A stretch of DNA of 64,000 nucleotides from Luteibacter sp. dw_328. GTDB taxonomy: Bacteria; Pseudomonadota; Gammaproteobacteria; Xanthomonadales; Rhodanobacteraceae. Position numbers and translations under genes: made by a program. The stretch is taken from positions 558,001-622,000 of the forward strand of contig NZ_JAAVUW010000002.1 in assembly GCF_018449605.1 (NCBI RefSeq), in the 5' to 3' direction. Positions 54,268 through 62,187 of this stretch are shown piece after piece. The first letter of the stretch is position 1. The number at the start of each line of letters is the position of its first letter. The notes beneath the pieces were generated by a model, which saw only the letters and a list, made by a program, of their open reading frames with translations, did no database searches and had not been told where the DNA came from.

Positions 54268-54568
54268 GCTTCTCGCCCGGGCGATGCAAGGCGTCGATCC
54301 CGACGACCCCGGTGCCGCCCTGCGCATCTTCAGCAACCTGATGGGCCTGGTGCCCTGGTGGAACCTGATCGCCTGGCAGGTTTTTTTCGTCGTCGTCGGC
54401 GCGCTGCTGGGCTGGTGGCGCGGCCGGACCACAGCAGGCATCGTCGGGGCGCTGTTACTGGGTCCCTTCGGCTGGGTCGTTCCCTTCCTGCCAAAGCGGG
54501 CTCCGCCGGCGCCACCGGCCGGTGCAGGCCCCCAGCCGCCCCCGCTGCCGGGCTCGAAAAAGCGTTGA
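54260..54568 (+). CDS. Small membrane protein, function unknown
   Basis: 102 residues starting at GTG 54260 inside the end of gltX. Two hydrophobic segments ([20 protein letters not shown] and [20 protein letters not shown]) and a proline-rich C-terminal tail ([18 protein letters not shown]). I do not recognise a family. The overlap with gltX and the next gene only 40 bases away suggest it belongs to the gltX transcript. Confidence 0.6.
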   Translation: MDELLARAMQGVDPDDPGAALRIFSNLMGLVPWWNLIAWQVFFVVVGALLGWWRGRTTAGIVGALLLGPFGWVVPFLPKRAPPAPPAGAGPQPPPLPGSKKR

Positions 54569-54608
54569 CGTGGCCTCATGTTAGACTGACGCACACGAGG
54601 ATTTCGAT

Positions 54609-55082
54609 GTGACCACGCAAGCCGCCCACCGACATGACCACGAGCACCACGACGACGCACGCAGCTTCGTCGCGGCGGTCGAGCACGCCTCGAATGAGCG
54701 TGGCCTGCGGTTGACTCCGTTGCGCCGGGAAGTCCTCGAGTTGGTGGCCAGTGCAGGCAAGCCCGTGAAGGCCTATGACCTGCTGGACAGGCTTCGCGAG
54801 AAGCACGGCAACGCCGCGCCGCCGACGGTCTACCGGGCGCTCGATTTCCTGCTCGAGAACAGCTTCATCCACAAGCTCGAGTCCATCAACGCCTACGTGT
54901 CCTGCCACCATCCGGCCGAATCGCATCAGGTGCCCTTCCTGATCTGCGACAAGTGCCAGTGCGCGCAGGAGGTCTGCGACGAGCGCGTCGCGGAGCTGAT
55001 CGAGTTGCAGGCCAAGGCCCTGGGGTTCCGTCCGCAGGCCCAGACCCTCGAAGTCCACGGCATCTGCAAGAACTGTCGGTAG
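54609..55082 (+). CDS. zur: Zinc uptake regulator Zur (Fur family)
   Basis: 157 residues, GTG start at 54609 (the ATG two bases earlier meets a stop at once). Winged-helix domain LTPLRREVLELVASAGKPVKAYDLL and APPTVYRALDFLLENSFIHKL, then the dimer domain with the CxxC pairs CDKCQCAQEVCDE and GICKNC that hold structural zinc, plus the HxxH-like ESHQVPFLICDKC. The histidine-rich N-terminus (HRHDHEHHDD) is typical of Zur-like members. A Zur-box palindrome lies just downstream in front of the next gene. Confidence 0.9.
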   Translation: MTTQAAHRHDHEHHDDARSFVAAVEHASNERGLRLTPLRREVLELVASAGKPVKAYDLLDRLREKHGNAAPPTVYRALDFLLENSFIHKLESINAYVSCHHPAESHQVPFLICDKCQCAQEVCDERVAELIELQAKALGFRPQAQTLEVHGICKNCR

Positions 55083-55129
55083 CCCTTGTGTGGGGCCGGG
55101 TACAGAAATCGTTGATTTGCTTGGCTTCT

Positions 55130-55152
55130 GCAATGTTATAAAGTAGCATTGC
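55130..55152. promoter_or_regulatory. Zur box upstream of the merC-like gene
   Basis: A 23-base palindrome with arms GCAATGTTAT and GTAGCATTGC (arm complement GCAATGCTAC, two differences in ten), the GnAATGTTATAnnATAACATTnC type bound by Zur of gammaproteobacteria. It begins 48 bases after the zur stop codon and ends 30 bases before the downstream start. Confidence 0.8.
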
Positions 55153-55181
55153 TTGCCTGGACCCGTCCAAGAAGTCACGCT

Positions 55182-55649
55182 ATGCATCTCATGACCGATC
55201 TCCCTGTCGAATCCCCAGTCGATTCAGAGGCGCCCCGGCGCTGGTGGCACGCCGCCGACCGCGTCGGTGCGACGGCGTCGTTCCTTTGCGCCATCCACTG
55301 CGCCGCGCTGCCTTTCGTGCTGGCGCTGCTTCCGGTGCTGGGTCTTTCGTTTCTCGCCGACCACCGTTTCGAAGCGGGCTTCGTCGCTTTTGCATGCGTC
55401 CTGGCCAGCGCGGCGCTCATATCCGGTTTCCGCCGTCATCGCCGCCGCCTGCCGTTGATCCTGGCGACACCTGGCCTGATGCTGCTGGTGCTGGGAGTGA
55501 CCTTCCTGCACAGCGACTCGCTCATCATTCATAGCGTGCTCGTTGCGTGCGGCGGTTTCCTGCTGGCTTCGGCGCATTTCGTTAACCTGCGAGTAGACCG
55601 CAGCGAGCATGCGGGCCACATCCACGGCCCGTCCTGCGCGCACCCGTGA
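55182..55649 (+). CDS. MerC-domain membrane protein
   Basis: 155 residues (an alternative ATG at 55191 gives 152). Four predicted membrane helices, with the conserved cysteine pair in SFLCAIHCAALPFVLALLPV as in the mercury carrier MerC, and a histidine/cysteine tail SEHAGHIHGPSCAHP that could bind zinc. Directly preceded by a Zur box, so expression should rise under zinc shortage; this suggests zinc uptake or handling, not mercury. Next gene is a zinc exporter of the CDF family 36 bases on. Confidence 0.85.
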   Translation: MHLMTDLPVESPVDSEAPRRWWHAADRVGATASFLCAIHCAALPFVLALLPVLGLSFLADHRFEAGFVAFACVLASAALISGFRRHRRRLPLILATPGLMLLVLGVTFLHSDSLIIHSVLVACGGFLLASAHFVNLRVDRSEHAGHIHGPSCAHP

Positions 55650-55685
55650 TTGTGTAACCGCGGCACGATTCCCTAGCCTTCGCGC

Positions 55686-56651
55686 ATGGCACACGATCAC
55701 TCCCAAGCCCACGCCGGCCACTCGCACGGCGAGGCGCACGCGCACGACCATAGCCACTTCGAAGGGAGCAGCGAGAAGAAGCTGCTGTTCGCTTTCGTCC
55801 TCACCCTGATCATGCTGCTGGTGGAGGCGGCCGGAGGCATGGTCTCCGGATCGCTGGCCCTGCTGGCGGATGCGGGTCATATGCTGGTCGATGCACTGGC
55901 CCTGTTGCTGGCCTTCCTCGGGGCGCGGTTCGCCGCACGACCTGCCGACGCGCAGCGCAGCTTCGGCTACGGCCGTATCGAGGTCCTTGCCGGCTTCGTG
56001 AACGCGCTGACGCAGTTCGCGCTGGTCGCCTTCATCATCGTCGAGGCCGTGCAGCGGCTCTTCGATCCCCAGCCCATCCTGTCCGGTGTGATGCTGGTGG
56101 TGGCGCTGATCGGCCTCGTTGCCAATGTGGTGGTTCTTCGCACGTTGCACGGTCACGACCCTGACGACGTCAACATCGCCGGCGCCAGCCTGCATGTCCT
56201 CGGTGATCTGCTCGGCTCGGTCGCCGCGGTGCTCGCGGCCCTGGCCGTGCGCTGGGCCGGCTGGCTCTGGGCGGATCCCGTGCTGTCGATCCTGGTCTCG
56301 CTGCTGATCCTGCGCAGTGCGTGGTCGCTGCTGCGTCGCTCGGGTCATATCCTGCTCGAAGGCACACCCGAAGGCGTGCACCTGTCCGATATCGAAAAGG
56401 GCCTGCGCGAGGCGGACGAGAACATCCTCGACATCCACCACGTGCATGTCTGGCAGGTCACGGCCGGCTCGCGGATGGCCACGCTGCATGCCGAGCTGAA
56501 GCCCGGTGCCGATCAGTCGCGCTGTCTCACCGCCATCAAGACCATGCTCATCGAGCGCTGGCAGGTGGGTCATGCCACCGTCCAGTTCGACCCGGGCCCG
56601 TGTCCGGACGAGCTCGAAGGCTGTGGTAAGGGCGGCCGGGGCGTTCCCTGA
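55686..56651 (+). CDS. Cation diffusion facilitator (zinc exporter, CzcD/ZitB type)
   Basis: 321 residues. Histidine-rich N-terminus (MAHDHSQAHAGHSHGEAHAH), six membrane helices, metal site residues in ALLADAGHMLVDALALLLA (HxxxD) and SLHVLGDLLGSVAA, and a cytoplasmic C-terminal domain with HHVHVWQVTAGSRMATLHAE. Zn2+/H+ antiporter that removes cytoplasmic zinc. It lies behind a Zur-box gene, so an export function under Zur repression would be unusual; no separate promoter is clear in the 36-base gap. Confidence 0.93.
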   Translation: MAHDHSQAHAGHSHGEAHAHDHSHFEGSSEKKLLFAFVLTLIMLLVEAAGGMVSGSLALLADAGHMLVDALALLLAFLGARFAARPADAQRSFGYGRIEVLAGFVNALTQFALVAFIIVEAVQRLFDPQPILSGVMLVVALIGLVANVVVLRTLHGHDPDDVNIAGASLHVLGDLLGSVAAVLAALAVRWAGWLWADPVLSILVSLLILRSAWSLLRRSGHILLEGTPEGVHLSDIEKGLREADENILDIHHVHVWQVTAGSRMATLHAELKPGADQSRCLTAIKTMLIERWQVGHATVQFDPGPCPDELEGCGKGGRGVP

Positions 56652-56664
56652 ACGGGGCTCAGGC

Positions 56665-56692
56665 TTGCCATTTGCGGCTCCGCTGATACGAT
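56665..56692 (+). promoter_or_regulatory. Candidate sigma-70 promoter of the THX gene
   Basis: TTGCCA (56665-56670) and TACGAT (56687-56692) with a 16-base spacer, 43 bases before the start codon. Confidence 0.55.
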
Positions 56693-56735
56693 GGCGGGCC
56701 GTTCCTCATCATTATTCAGAATCAAGGAGTTTCCC

Positions 56736-56903
56736 ATGGGCAAGGGCGATCGCCGCACCCGTCGCGGCAAGATCAACCGTCATAGCTATGGCAACGCTCG
56801 TCCGCACGTTGACGTCGTCACCGGTGCAGCCGTTGCAAAGCCGGCTGCTGCCAAGCCGGCCGCCGCTGCCGCCAAGAAGGCGGCCCCGCGCAAGAAGGCT
56901 TAA
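56736..56903 (+). CDS. 30S ribosomal protein THX family
   Basis: 55 residues: MGKGDRRTRRGKINRHSYGN followed by ARPHVDVVTGAAVAKPAA and an Ala/Lys-rich tail. The first 20 residues are diagnostic of bacterial THX (bTHX), a small basic protein bound in the 30S head. AAGGAG stands seven bases before the ATG. Followed directly by a terminator, so monocistronic. Confidence 0.9.
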   Translation: MGKGDRRTRRGKINRHSYGNARPHVDVVTGAAVAKPAAAKPAAAAAKKAAPRKKA

Positions 56904-56923
56904 TTGCCTTTCCAGCGTGAGAT

Positions 56924-56952
56924 GAAAAGCCCCGCATTGCGGGGCTTTTTGT
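56924..56952 (+). terminator. Rho-independent terminator after the THX gene
   Basis: AAAAGCCCCGC-ATT-GCGGGGCTTTTT, an 8-bp stem flanked by A and T runs; works for the plus strand and, from the other side, for the converging FkbM-like gene. Confidence 0.9.
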
Positions 56953-56962
56953 TGGGCCCGAT

Positions 56963-57691
56963 TCAGAGCTCGAGCCGGTCGCCGAACTCGAAGTGGCCGT
57001 CCGCCGGAGCGGCGATCGCGTTCTGCTGGACGATGCCGGGGAAGATGTTGTTTTCGATGCCGGCGTGGTTATCGCTGTTGTACAGATAGGGTACGTGCGA
57101 CCACACACGGTAACCGAGGGCCTTGATCGACGCGATTTCCGCCGCCGCCTGGTCCATCCCGGACAGGCGTACGTAGAGCAGGGGACGGTGCTCGCGCAGG
57201 GTCTCCGTGGCTCCGGCAAGCGCGTCCACGAGCGTGTCGGCGAGGTTGAACTTCATCAGGTGTACCGATTCCAGTTGCAGGCTGTCGATCGTGATCGCGC
57301 GAACGGCCTCTTTCGCGCCAAACGAGTGCAGCCCCGTGCTGCGACCCAGCCAGGCCGGATGCGTGAAAACATTGTCGAGCTGGTTGAGCGCCACGTTCGC
57401 GCACAGCTGTTGGAATCGTATGCGGCGCGGTTCCACGACATGCACCTGTCCAAGGGGACCGACGGCGTGAGCCATCCACAGCGCATGTGCGGCGAAATCG
57501 CCGCCGAACTCGAGGATGGTCTGCCCCTCTTCGATGAGCCCGCTGAGCAGGTTGGTCTCGTGCTCGGCCCATTCGCCATAGAGCTGGAGTGAGCGCGCGA
57601 CGACGTTGTCGGTGGCGACTGCCGCGGTAATGCCATAGCGCGTGGTCCAGAACGGGGAAGACGCGCCGTTGGGGGGATGCGGGGAATTCAT
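56963..57691 (-). CDS. FkbM-family methyltransferase-like protein
   Basis: 242 residues. A SAM-methyltransferase-like fold is suggested by LIEEGQTILEFGGDFAAHAL (motif I variant, usual E-x-G-x-x-G), VGPLGQVHVVEPRRIRFQQL and the FkbM type ITIDSLQLESVHLMKFNLADT. The motif I here, LEFGGDFAAHA, keeps the acidic start and glycines. Function unknown; FkbM proteins methylate sugars and secondary metabolites, but a standalone copy like this has no clear substrate. It starts 20 bases after the end of the unrecognised lipoprotein gene upstream. Confidence 0.7.
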   Translation of the reverse strand: MNSPHPPNGASSPFWTTRYGITAAVATDNVVARSLQLYGEWAEHETNLLSGLIEEGQTILEFGGDFAAHALWMAHAVGPLGQVHVVEPRRIRFQQLCANVALNQLDNVFTHPAWLGRSTGLHSFGAKEAVRAITIDSLQLESVHLMKFNLADTLVDALAGATETLREHRPLLYVRLSGMDQAAAEIASIKALGYRVWSHVPYLYNSDNHAGIENNIFPGIVQQNAIAAPADGHFEFGDRLEL

Positions 57692-57711
57692 GGGTGTACT
57701 GCCTTCCTGTT

Positions 57712-59490
57712 CTAGAGAGTGGCGCGTGCGATTGCCAGCTGGCGCACGGCCTGGGCGAGCGCATGGCGGTCATGGCCGGTGGTGTCGGCTGTCTGGGTCC
57801 AGCCGCGACACGTGTCGCGCCAGAGGTTGAGCAGATGGCTGTCGCCACCACCGCTGCGCCATGCGGCCTCGCACAGTGCGCTGGCGCCGGCGAAATCGCC
57901 TTCGCGCAGGCGCGTCGCCGCCATGGCGGTGCGTGCACCGACGGAATCGGCCTCCATGGATGCGAGTTCGCGTCCCAACGATGCGGCAACTTCGCCCTGG
58001 ATAGCGCGGCCAGGTAACGATTCGTAGGTCAGCTGGATAGCGAGGCGACATTCGAGCGCGTCCATTCGCCAGGCGGGATGTTGCTCGGCGAGAAAGGCGT
58101 GGGTGAGCGCCAGCGTGCAGGCGTCGACGGCATCGGCGGGTGGTAGCACCATGGCGCGCAGTCGCGCACAGCGCGCGAGCAGGAGCGCGGTTTCGGCCTC
58201 GCCGTCGCGCGTGTGAGCTTCTTCGAGCAGGGCCTGCGCGCGGTCCAGGCTGGCGAGGCGTGCCGCGCCTTTCGCGCCTTCCGCTCGCTGGAGGAAGACC
58301 TCCGCTCGCCGACGCAGGGCGCGCGTCATCGCCTCCGGCCCGATGGTCGCGAGACGATCGCACAGGGCTTCGGCTTCGGCCTGTCGCGCGGACGCGCCAC
58401 CACCGAGCAACCAGCCCGCCCAGGTCAGCTGCACGTCGATCCATGCGTCGAGCACGGGCGTTTCTTCCGCGCCGAGGTCGACGGCCTGGCGGGCCTGGAG
58501 CGCGCGCAGGGCAAACAATCGTGTCGCTCCCGAAAGGCGCTCGATGCGAGCCAGCTCCACACGAATGGCGCGGGCTACCCAGTGCGGACGATCCGTGTCG
58601 GTCGCGCGATTTATCCCGTCGCGAGTACGCTGGGCGGCCTCCTCGAGTGGCGCCTCGGCGCCTCGCCGGTGATGGTCGCGAGAGCGCAGCACGAGAATGG
58701 CCGGCAAAAGCCAGCGTGCCAGCCGGGCGTCGTCATCACCATCTTTGCCTGCGTCCTCGAGGATGGCTTGCCAGGCTTCGACGCTGGTCGTGCCTTCGCC
58801 GACGCGGCGAATTTCCGGAAACCGCTCGTCGCCGATGAGGTGAAGGGCGGGGCTCGCATCGATGGCGTGGAGTGCATTCAGTAGCGAAGCCACCCGAACG
58901 AACGAGGCGGGTGGGGAGGCCGCTGCCTCGGGCGCGTGTGTCGGTGACAGAAGCAGGTCGACCGGCTCGGGGACCACGTAGAGCAGCGGGGTGGCGTACG
59001 GTGAGTCTTCGTAGACCCATTCAGGCGATTTCATCTCGGTGGCCTCGGAGGGCGCCAAGGGGGTGACGTCGGCGAATGCACCCGCTATCGACGGGGGTGG
59101 GGATGGCGCGCGCCGCGCGCGGCGCCGACGCTGCCATGTCAAATGGGCGAGGACGCCGCCAATTATCATGGCCACGACGGCCAGCACCCAGACGAGCCGG
59201 TCGCCAGCAGGCTCCGGGGTGGGAGCGTTTGCCGTTGCGGGTGCCAACAGGAGGGTGGCCACGGCGGGATGGCGGGCAAGTCCAGGCGCCGTGCTGGCGG
59301 ACGAAGGCGGGGCTTCCATCGCGTCGAGCATGCGCGACACGTCTCGCATCTGCCGGGCACGCGTGGCGCGTTCGACGGCGGTCTCCCGGGGATCGGCGCA
59401 CGCGCCGAGCAGCGACAGGGCGAACATCAGGCTTGCGACGCGGCGGGACGTGGCGCGATTCCCGCGGTGTGCTGGCGGTGGTGCGTTCAA
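57712..59490 (-). CDS. Putative lipoprotein/membrane protein with long helical region, unrecognised
   Basis: 592 residues. Near the N-terminus VASLMFALSLLGACADP looks like a lipobox; however, a second hydrophobic segment (VWVLAVVAMIIGGVLAHLTW, about 105-124) makes topology uncertain. From about 190 on, the protein is a helical array rich in Ala, Leu, Arg and Glu (ARQAEAEALCDRLATIG, ARLASLDRAQALLEEAHT, YESLPGRAIQGEVAASLGRE) that reads like TPR or SEL1-type repeats without a clear consensus. No family recognised. The downstream FkbM-like gene follows in the same direction after 20 bases. Confidence 0.65.
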   Translation of the reverse strand: MNAPPPAHRGNRATSRRVASLMFALSLLGACADPRETAVERATRARQMRDVSRMLDAMEAPPSSASTAPGLARHPAVATLLLAPATANAPTPEPAGDRLVWVLAVVAMIIGGVLAHLTWQRRRRARRAPSPPPSIAGAFADVTPLAPSEATEMKSPEWVYEDSPYATPLLYVVPEPVDLLLSPTHAPEAAASPPASFVRVASLLNALHAIDASPALHLIGDERFPEIRRVGEGTTSVEAWQAILEDAGKDGDDDARLARWLLPAILVLRSRDHHRRGAEAPLEEAAQRTRDGINRATDTDRPHWVARAIRVELARIERLSGATRLFALRALQARQAVDLGAEETPVLDAWIDVQLTWAGWLLGGGASARQAEAEALCDRLATIGPEAMTRALRRRAEVFLQRAEGAKGAARLASLDRAQALLEEAHTRDGEAETALLLARCARLRAMVLPPADAVDACTLALTHAFLAEQHPAWRMDALECRLAIQLTYESLPGRAIQGEVAASLGRELASMEADSVGARTAMAATRLREGDFAGASALCEAAWRSGGGDSHLLNLWRDTCRGWTQTADTTGHDRHALAQAVRQLAIARATL

Positions 59491-59596
59491 CGGTGTTCCT
59501 TACAACGCGCGGCGTGTGCCACGCGAGATCGACATCAACGATCTTAGGCGAGAAGTTCCCGCCTATCGATGGAACAATTCGGAAAAATCGCGCGGA

Positions 59597-60835
59597 TTAC
59601 GTCGTATTGGGACGCTCGCCGGCCACTCGCACTTCGTGTAACAGATCACCGCCAATCCAGTAGCAAAGCTCCGGTAAATGGCGAATGTTCCAGATGGCGA
59701 GATCAGCACGCCGACCCGGCGCAAGGACGCCGCGGTCGTCGAGGCCGAGCGCGCGCGCGGCGTGGATCGTCGCACCACGAAGCGCTTCTTCGGGCGTCAG
59801 GCGGAACAGGGTGCAGGCCATGCCCATCGCAAGGCGAAGCGACAGGAGGGGGGATGTGCCGGGATTGAGATCGGTGGCCACGGCCATGGCTACGCCGTGC
59901 CGACGGAATGCTTCGATGGGCGGCGGGCGGGTGTCGCGCAGGGCGTAGTAGGCGCCGGGTAGCAACACGGCCACGGTCCCGCCCTGCGCCATGGCGCGCA
60001 CGCCGTCTTCGCTCGTCCATTCGAGATGATCTGCGGAGAGGCCGCCGTAGCGCGCGACCAGCGCCGCACCGCCCAGGTCGGACAGCTGTTCCGCGTGGAG
60101 CTTGACCGGCAGGCCCAGTTCGCTGGCCTTGCGGAAAAGTCGCTCGGTCTCGGCATGGGTGAAGCCGATGCCTTCGCAGAATGCATCGACCGCATCGACC
60201 AGCGATTCTTCGGCCAGCGAAGGCAGCATGGTGTCGCAGACCAGGGCGACGTAGTCGTCGCGGCGTCCCGCGTATTCGGGCGGCAGGGCATGCATGCCGA
60301 GGAAGCTGGTGCGCACGTCGATGCCCAGCTCGACACCGATACGCCGCGCCACACGAAGCATGCGCCGCTCGGCGTCGGGCTCCAGGCCATAGCCGGACTT
60401 GATTTCCAGCGTGGTCACGCCGTCGGCCAGCAAGGCTTTCGCACGCGGCAGGGACTGTCGCAGCAGTTCGTCTTCGCTGGCCGCACGCGTCGCGCGCACG
60501 CTGGAGACGATGCCGCCGCCGGCACGCGCGATCTCCTCGTACGTCGCGCCCTCGAGGCGTTGCTCGAATTCCTGCGCACGGTCGCCGCCGAAGACCAGAT
60601 GCGTGTGGCAGTCGATGAGGCCGGGTGTCACCCAGGTGCCGGGCAAGGATTCGACCCGGTGCGCCAGCGCATGGGGCTCGCCGTGCAATGCGCTGCGCGG
60701 CCCCGCGAACGTGATGACGCCGTCGCGCCAGCCGATCGCACCGTCCGCGATCGCCCCATAGGGCACGCCATTGTCGACGAGCGTGGCGAGGCCGACGTCC
60801 AGTAGCAGGCCGTCCCAGCGGTCATCGGTGGTCAT
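59597..60835 (-). CDS. hutI: Imidazolonepropionase
   Basis: 412 residues from ATG 60833-60835 ([17 protein letters not shown]); the longer open frame is rejected. Amidohydrolase of histidine breakdown: metal-binding [57 protein letters not shown] and [20 protein letters not shown]. Opens 4-imidazolone-5-propionate to N-formimino-L-glutamate, the substrate of HutF encoded divergently at 63810. Its start overlaps the stop of the ClC gene (ATGA), so translation is coupled. Confidence 0.95.
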   Translation of the reverse strand: MTTDDRWDGLLLDVGLATLVDNGVPYGAIADGAIGWRDGVITFAGPRSALHGEPHALAHRVESLPGTWVTPGLIDCHTHLVFGGDRAQEFEQRLEGATYEEIARAGGGIVSSVRATRAASEDELLRQSLPRAKALLADGVTTLEIKSGYGLEPDAERRMLRVARRIGVELGIDVRTSFLGMHALPPEYAGRRDDYVALVCDTMLPSLAEESLVDAVDAFCEGIGFTHAETERLFRKASELGLPVKLHAEQLSDLGGAALVARYGGLSADHLEWTSEDGVRAMAQGGTVAVLLPGAYYALRDTRPPPIEAFRRHGVAMAVATDLNPGTSPLLSLRLAMGMACTLFRLTPEEALRGATIHAARALGLDDRGVLAPGRRADLAIWNIRHLPELCYWIGGDLLHEVRVAGERPNTT

Positions 60836-62187
60836 GCGGGTGTCGCTCCTTCGGTAGCGGGAGAGTCGCGGCGCACGCGCTCCTCCTCGTATTTGTCGAT
60901 GAGCACATCGGCCAGTGCTTTGTAGACGGGAACACGGCAGACCAGGCCAGAGACCGCTCGCGCCAGCAGGCAGGCCGCCATGATCGGCAACGCCATCTGG
61001 TGATTGGCTGTGAGTTCCAGCGAAATCACGACGGCCGTCAGCGGCGCCTGGGTGACGCCGGCGAGATACGCCGCCATGCCGAGCAGCACGACGGCCGAGT
61101 TGTCCGCGCTGGGCAGGAGCTGGGCGATGTTGCCCCCGAGGCCGGCCCCCACGGCTAGTGCCGGGGAGAAGATGCCGCCCGGAATACCAGCCCACGACGA
61201 AGCGATGTTGCCGAGGAACTTGAGCACGCCGAACAGGGGGCCGGTGTCGCTGTGGCCCTGGAGGATGTCACGCGCCTGGCCATAGCCGGTGCCGTAAAGG
61301 CCGTTGGCACTCAGCAGGCTGAGCAGAACGAGTGCGAGGCCGCAGGCCGCGGCGAAAACCACGGGCTGGCGGGCGCGCAGTCGCCCCATCGCCCCGCGAA
61401 AGCCGGTAGCCGAGGGAATGATCAGGCGCGCGAACAGGCCGCCGGCAAGGCCACCGACGATGCCGGTGAGAAGGACGGCGATCCATGCCCTGCCCAGTGG
61501 CAAGGCGGCCGTGATATCGCCGAAGTAGGCGTAGTTGCCGACGATGCCCAGCGAGACGACACCGGCCACGACGATGGCGGTGAGCAGCGTGCCACTGATG
61601 CGGTGTTCGAACGTGCCGGACATTTCTTCGATGGCAAAGACGACACCGGCCAGTGGCGTGTTGAAAGCCGCGGCGAGGCCGGCGGCCGAGCCGGCAAGGA
61701 TGAACCGGCCGGCGGCCGTGGGATCGTCGAATCCGAACCGGCGCCCCATGGAATACAGCAGTCCCGCGCCGATGTGCACGGTGGGTCCTTCGCGACCGAC
61801 CGAAGCGCCACCGAGCAAGGCGGCAAGGGTGAGCGCCATCTTGCCTGCGGCCACCTTGAGCGAGAGCAGGCGCGTGCGGAAGTCTTCGTCCTCCACTTTC
61901 AGCGCGGCGATGGCCTGCGGGATGCCGGACCCGCGAGTGGCCTTCAGGGCTCCCTGGGTGAGCCAGCAGAGCAGGGCGAACACGGCAGGCGTGATCAGTA
62001 GCGGCACCCACCAGCCGTGCGAGGCCACGCTGTGGAATAGCTCAAAGGCGAAATCCGCGGCCTTCGCGAAGAGCACGGCGGCAAGGCCGACCACGATGGC
62101 GCCGCTCCAGAACAGGATGCGGCGGCGCCATTGCTCGGGTGACAGCCAGTCGTGCTGGCCGAACGCCCGGAGTCGATCGAGATTCAC
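60832..62187 (-). CDS. ClC-family chloride/proton antiporter
   Basis: 451 residues, GTG start at 62185-62187. Ten or more membrane helices. Selectivity motifs: [10 protein letters not shown] (serine of GSGIP), [18 protein letters not shown] with the gating glutamate, and [18 protein letters not shown]. The internal glutamates in [14 protein letters not shown] match the proton-path position of bacterial exchangers, so an antiporter is more likely than a channel. Its start overlaps the stop of the upstream GNAT/nitrilase gene by four bases and its stop overlaps hutI, so it is embedded in that transcript. Confidence 0.93.
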   Translation of the reverse strand: MNLDRLRAFGQHDWLSPEQWRRRILFWSGAIVVGLAAVLFAKAADFAFELFHSVASHGWWVPLLITPAVFALLCWLTQGALKATRGSGIPQAIAALKVEDEDFRTRLLSLKVAAGKMALTLAALLGGASVGREGPTVHIGAGLLYSMGRRFGFDDPTAAGRFILAGSAAGLAAAFNTPLAGVVFAIEEMSGTFEHRISGTLLTAIVVAGVVSLGIVGNYAYFGDITAALPLGRAWIAVLLTGIVGGLAGGLFARLIIPSATGFRGAMGRLRARQPVVFAAACGLALVLLSLLSANGLYGTGYGQARDILQGHSDTGPLFGVLKFLGNIASSWAGIPGGIFSPALAVGAGLGGNIAQLLPSADNSAVVLLGMAAYLAGVTQAPLTAVVISLELTANHQMALPIMAACLLARAVSGLVCRVPVYKALADVLIDKYEEERVRRDSPATEGATPA

